From assembly GCA_033439265.1 (NCBI GenBank), contig JAVTVX010000024.1, forward strand, positions 10,399,001-10,463,000: a stretch of 64,000 nucleotides of DNA, read 5' to 3'. Of the stretch, positions 63,355 through 64,000 are shown in pieces. The DNA is from Dillenia suffruticosa (lineage: Eukaryota; Streptophyta; Magnoliopsida; Dilleniales; Dilleniaceae). Position 1 is the stretch's first letter, and every line of letters starts with the position of its first letter. The translations under genes were made by a program, and so were the position numbers. The notes under the pieces are model-generated. The model saw only the letters and a program-made list of their open reading frames with translations, had not been told where the DNA came from and did no database searches.

Positions 63355-63500
63355 TATGTTATACTGGCAAGACGCGGCCATCGAGGAGCGGAATGACCGA
63401 GTAACTTGGATGTCGAGAATTAGAATAAGCAAGGAGTTACGATATGGTCAGTTGGTATGGACTAATCGGCTCGAGTCATCAGATTTTGATCTTATTGGTA
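63355..63500 (+). repeat. Array module E, copy 2
   Basis: TGGCAAGACGCGGCCATCGA, GAGGAGCGGAATGACCGAGT and TGGTCAGTTGGTATGGACTA align with 61850-62010. An 85-residue frame crosses it (63350-63607) but is closed in copy 1. Confidence 0.5.
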
Positions 63501-63662
63501 ATGGGCTTTTTGGCCGTGTACCATCAAAAAGGAACAGTGTTCTAAAAGTTCAAAAGTATCAGTTACTAACCATACACATCATGCATACAGGGAAAGCCAG
63601 TCTATAAAGCAAAAGTTTAGTTGCCTCTCTTGCTAAGACCACCCAAAAAATAAAACTCTAAA

Positions 63663-64000
63663 TCACTCTATGACAACTTGTCTTTTAGCAAGCTTAAGAT
63701 CTGTAGGTTGTCCAGTAGTGAGGTTATCATCCTCTACTTTGTTAAATGTGTCCATAGACGAACCTTTGGCTTTTGATGATGAAGTCACTGTCTTTGTCAA
63801 ACAGTAATACAAAACAATGCATATAGTGTCAGTGCAAGAAGAAGCAAATTTGAAATTTATCTAAGTATCAATCTTAGTATACCCATCTGGTCAACTCATA
63901 TAGTCCAATATTCAGTAGAAGGAGAGATCGAGTCATTGGCTGAGAAACAATTTGATCACTAGCATCATTCTCAAAACCATCACAATAATATATGATAGTG
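63663..64000 (-). CDS. Possible last two exons of a minus-strand gene (partial)
   Basis: The minus strand is open from the window edge to 63883 (DGFENDASDQIVSQPMTRS, then LYELTRW). A GTATAC donor follows, with a 91-base AT-rich interval ending ACAAAG, then a second open stretch 63791-63663 (TVTSSSKAKGSSMDTFNKVE, then GQPTDLKLAKRQVVIE and TGA). The join would be in phase 0. The acceptor is a weak AAG and I do not recognise the protein, so this may be chance. The rest of the gene would lie to the right of the window. Confidence 0.25.

Larger units (their letters stand above)
44540..63600. repeat. Mosaic array of diverged tandem modules, unrecognised
   Basis: Apart from two transposon insertions (45230-54285 and 56714-58341), this stretch is built from related modules. 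With the insertions removed I read the order D-D-M-B-C-M-B-C-M-D-M-B-C, and two copies of a further module E follow. Copies differ at very roughly 15-30 % of bases. The plus strand is T/G-rich with pyrimidine tracts (TTTTCTTTCT), giving it an intron-like look. No long open frame exists. It could be a decayed tandem gene cluster, a degenerate transposon array, or non-coding tandem duplication. I could not connect it to a known repeat family. Confidence 0.55.

Overview
The window is nuclear DNA from a flowering plant. The evidence is an intact two-exon FKF1/ADO3 blue-light photoreceptor gene, a decayed receptor-like protein of the leucine-rich-repeat class, and about 50 kb of plant-type transposons nested in one another. 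The sequence does not fix the species. Apart from FKF1, I see no complete host gene that I recognise.

Region by region. 1-789 is the right part of a CACTA-like DNA transposon with subterminal motifs of the TTAGCGACGAA type. 790-1478 is the broken 3' part of an LRR receptor-like protein gene. 2357-6172 (minus) is FKF1, with one 1.87-kb intron. Its upstream side runs to about 8.2 kb and holds a G-box near the start codon, then a second G-box and three perfect evening elements at 7253-7638. This fits the clock- and light-controlled expression known for the gene. 8312-8578 is a small ORF of unknown meaning. 8960-9645 is a piece of LINE ORF1, and 9673-12682 is a second CACTA-like element.

12683-31004 is a broken Ty1/copia element (plus strand). 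It has been split by a full-length L1-type LINE with a 13-bp target duplication (14491-20229) and by two solo LTRs of Ty3/gypsy type (21845-23468 and 25352-28714). From about 31.6 to 44.5 kb lies a decayed En/Spm-like DNA transposon (minus strand). It is interrupted by a 10-kb Ty3/gypsy chromovirus (33184-43190, minus) flanked by the perfect target duplication GCATC.

44.5-63.6 kb is a mosaic array of diverged tandem modules that I do not recognise. They are T/G-rich, and one module carries a repeated minus-strand peptide frame. The array was hit by a second, much younger gypsy element of the same family (45230-54285, plus, target duplication TTTGG) and by a third CACTA-like element (56714-58341, target duplication ATG). 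For both insertions a sibling module shows the approximate empty site. At the right edge two short minus-strand exons may be the end of a gene entering from the right (63663-64000, weak).

The most useful observations are the evening-element cluster upstream of FKF1; two gypsy copies that share nearly the same broken interior but have clearly different LTRs, one with almost identical LTR pairs, which points to a defective lineage copied in trans; and the undescribed modular array with its internal empty-site controls. I found no new defence, toxin or biosynthetic system.
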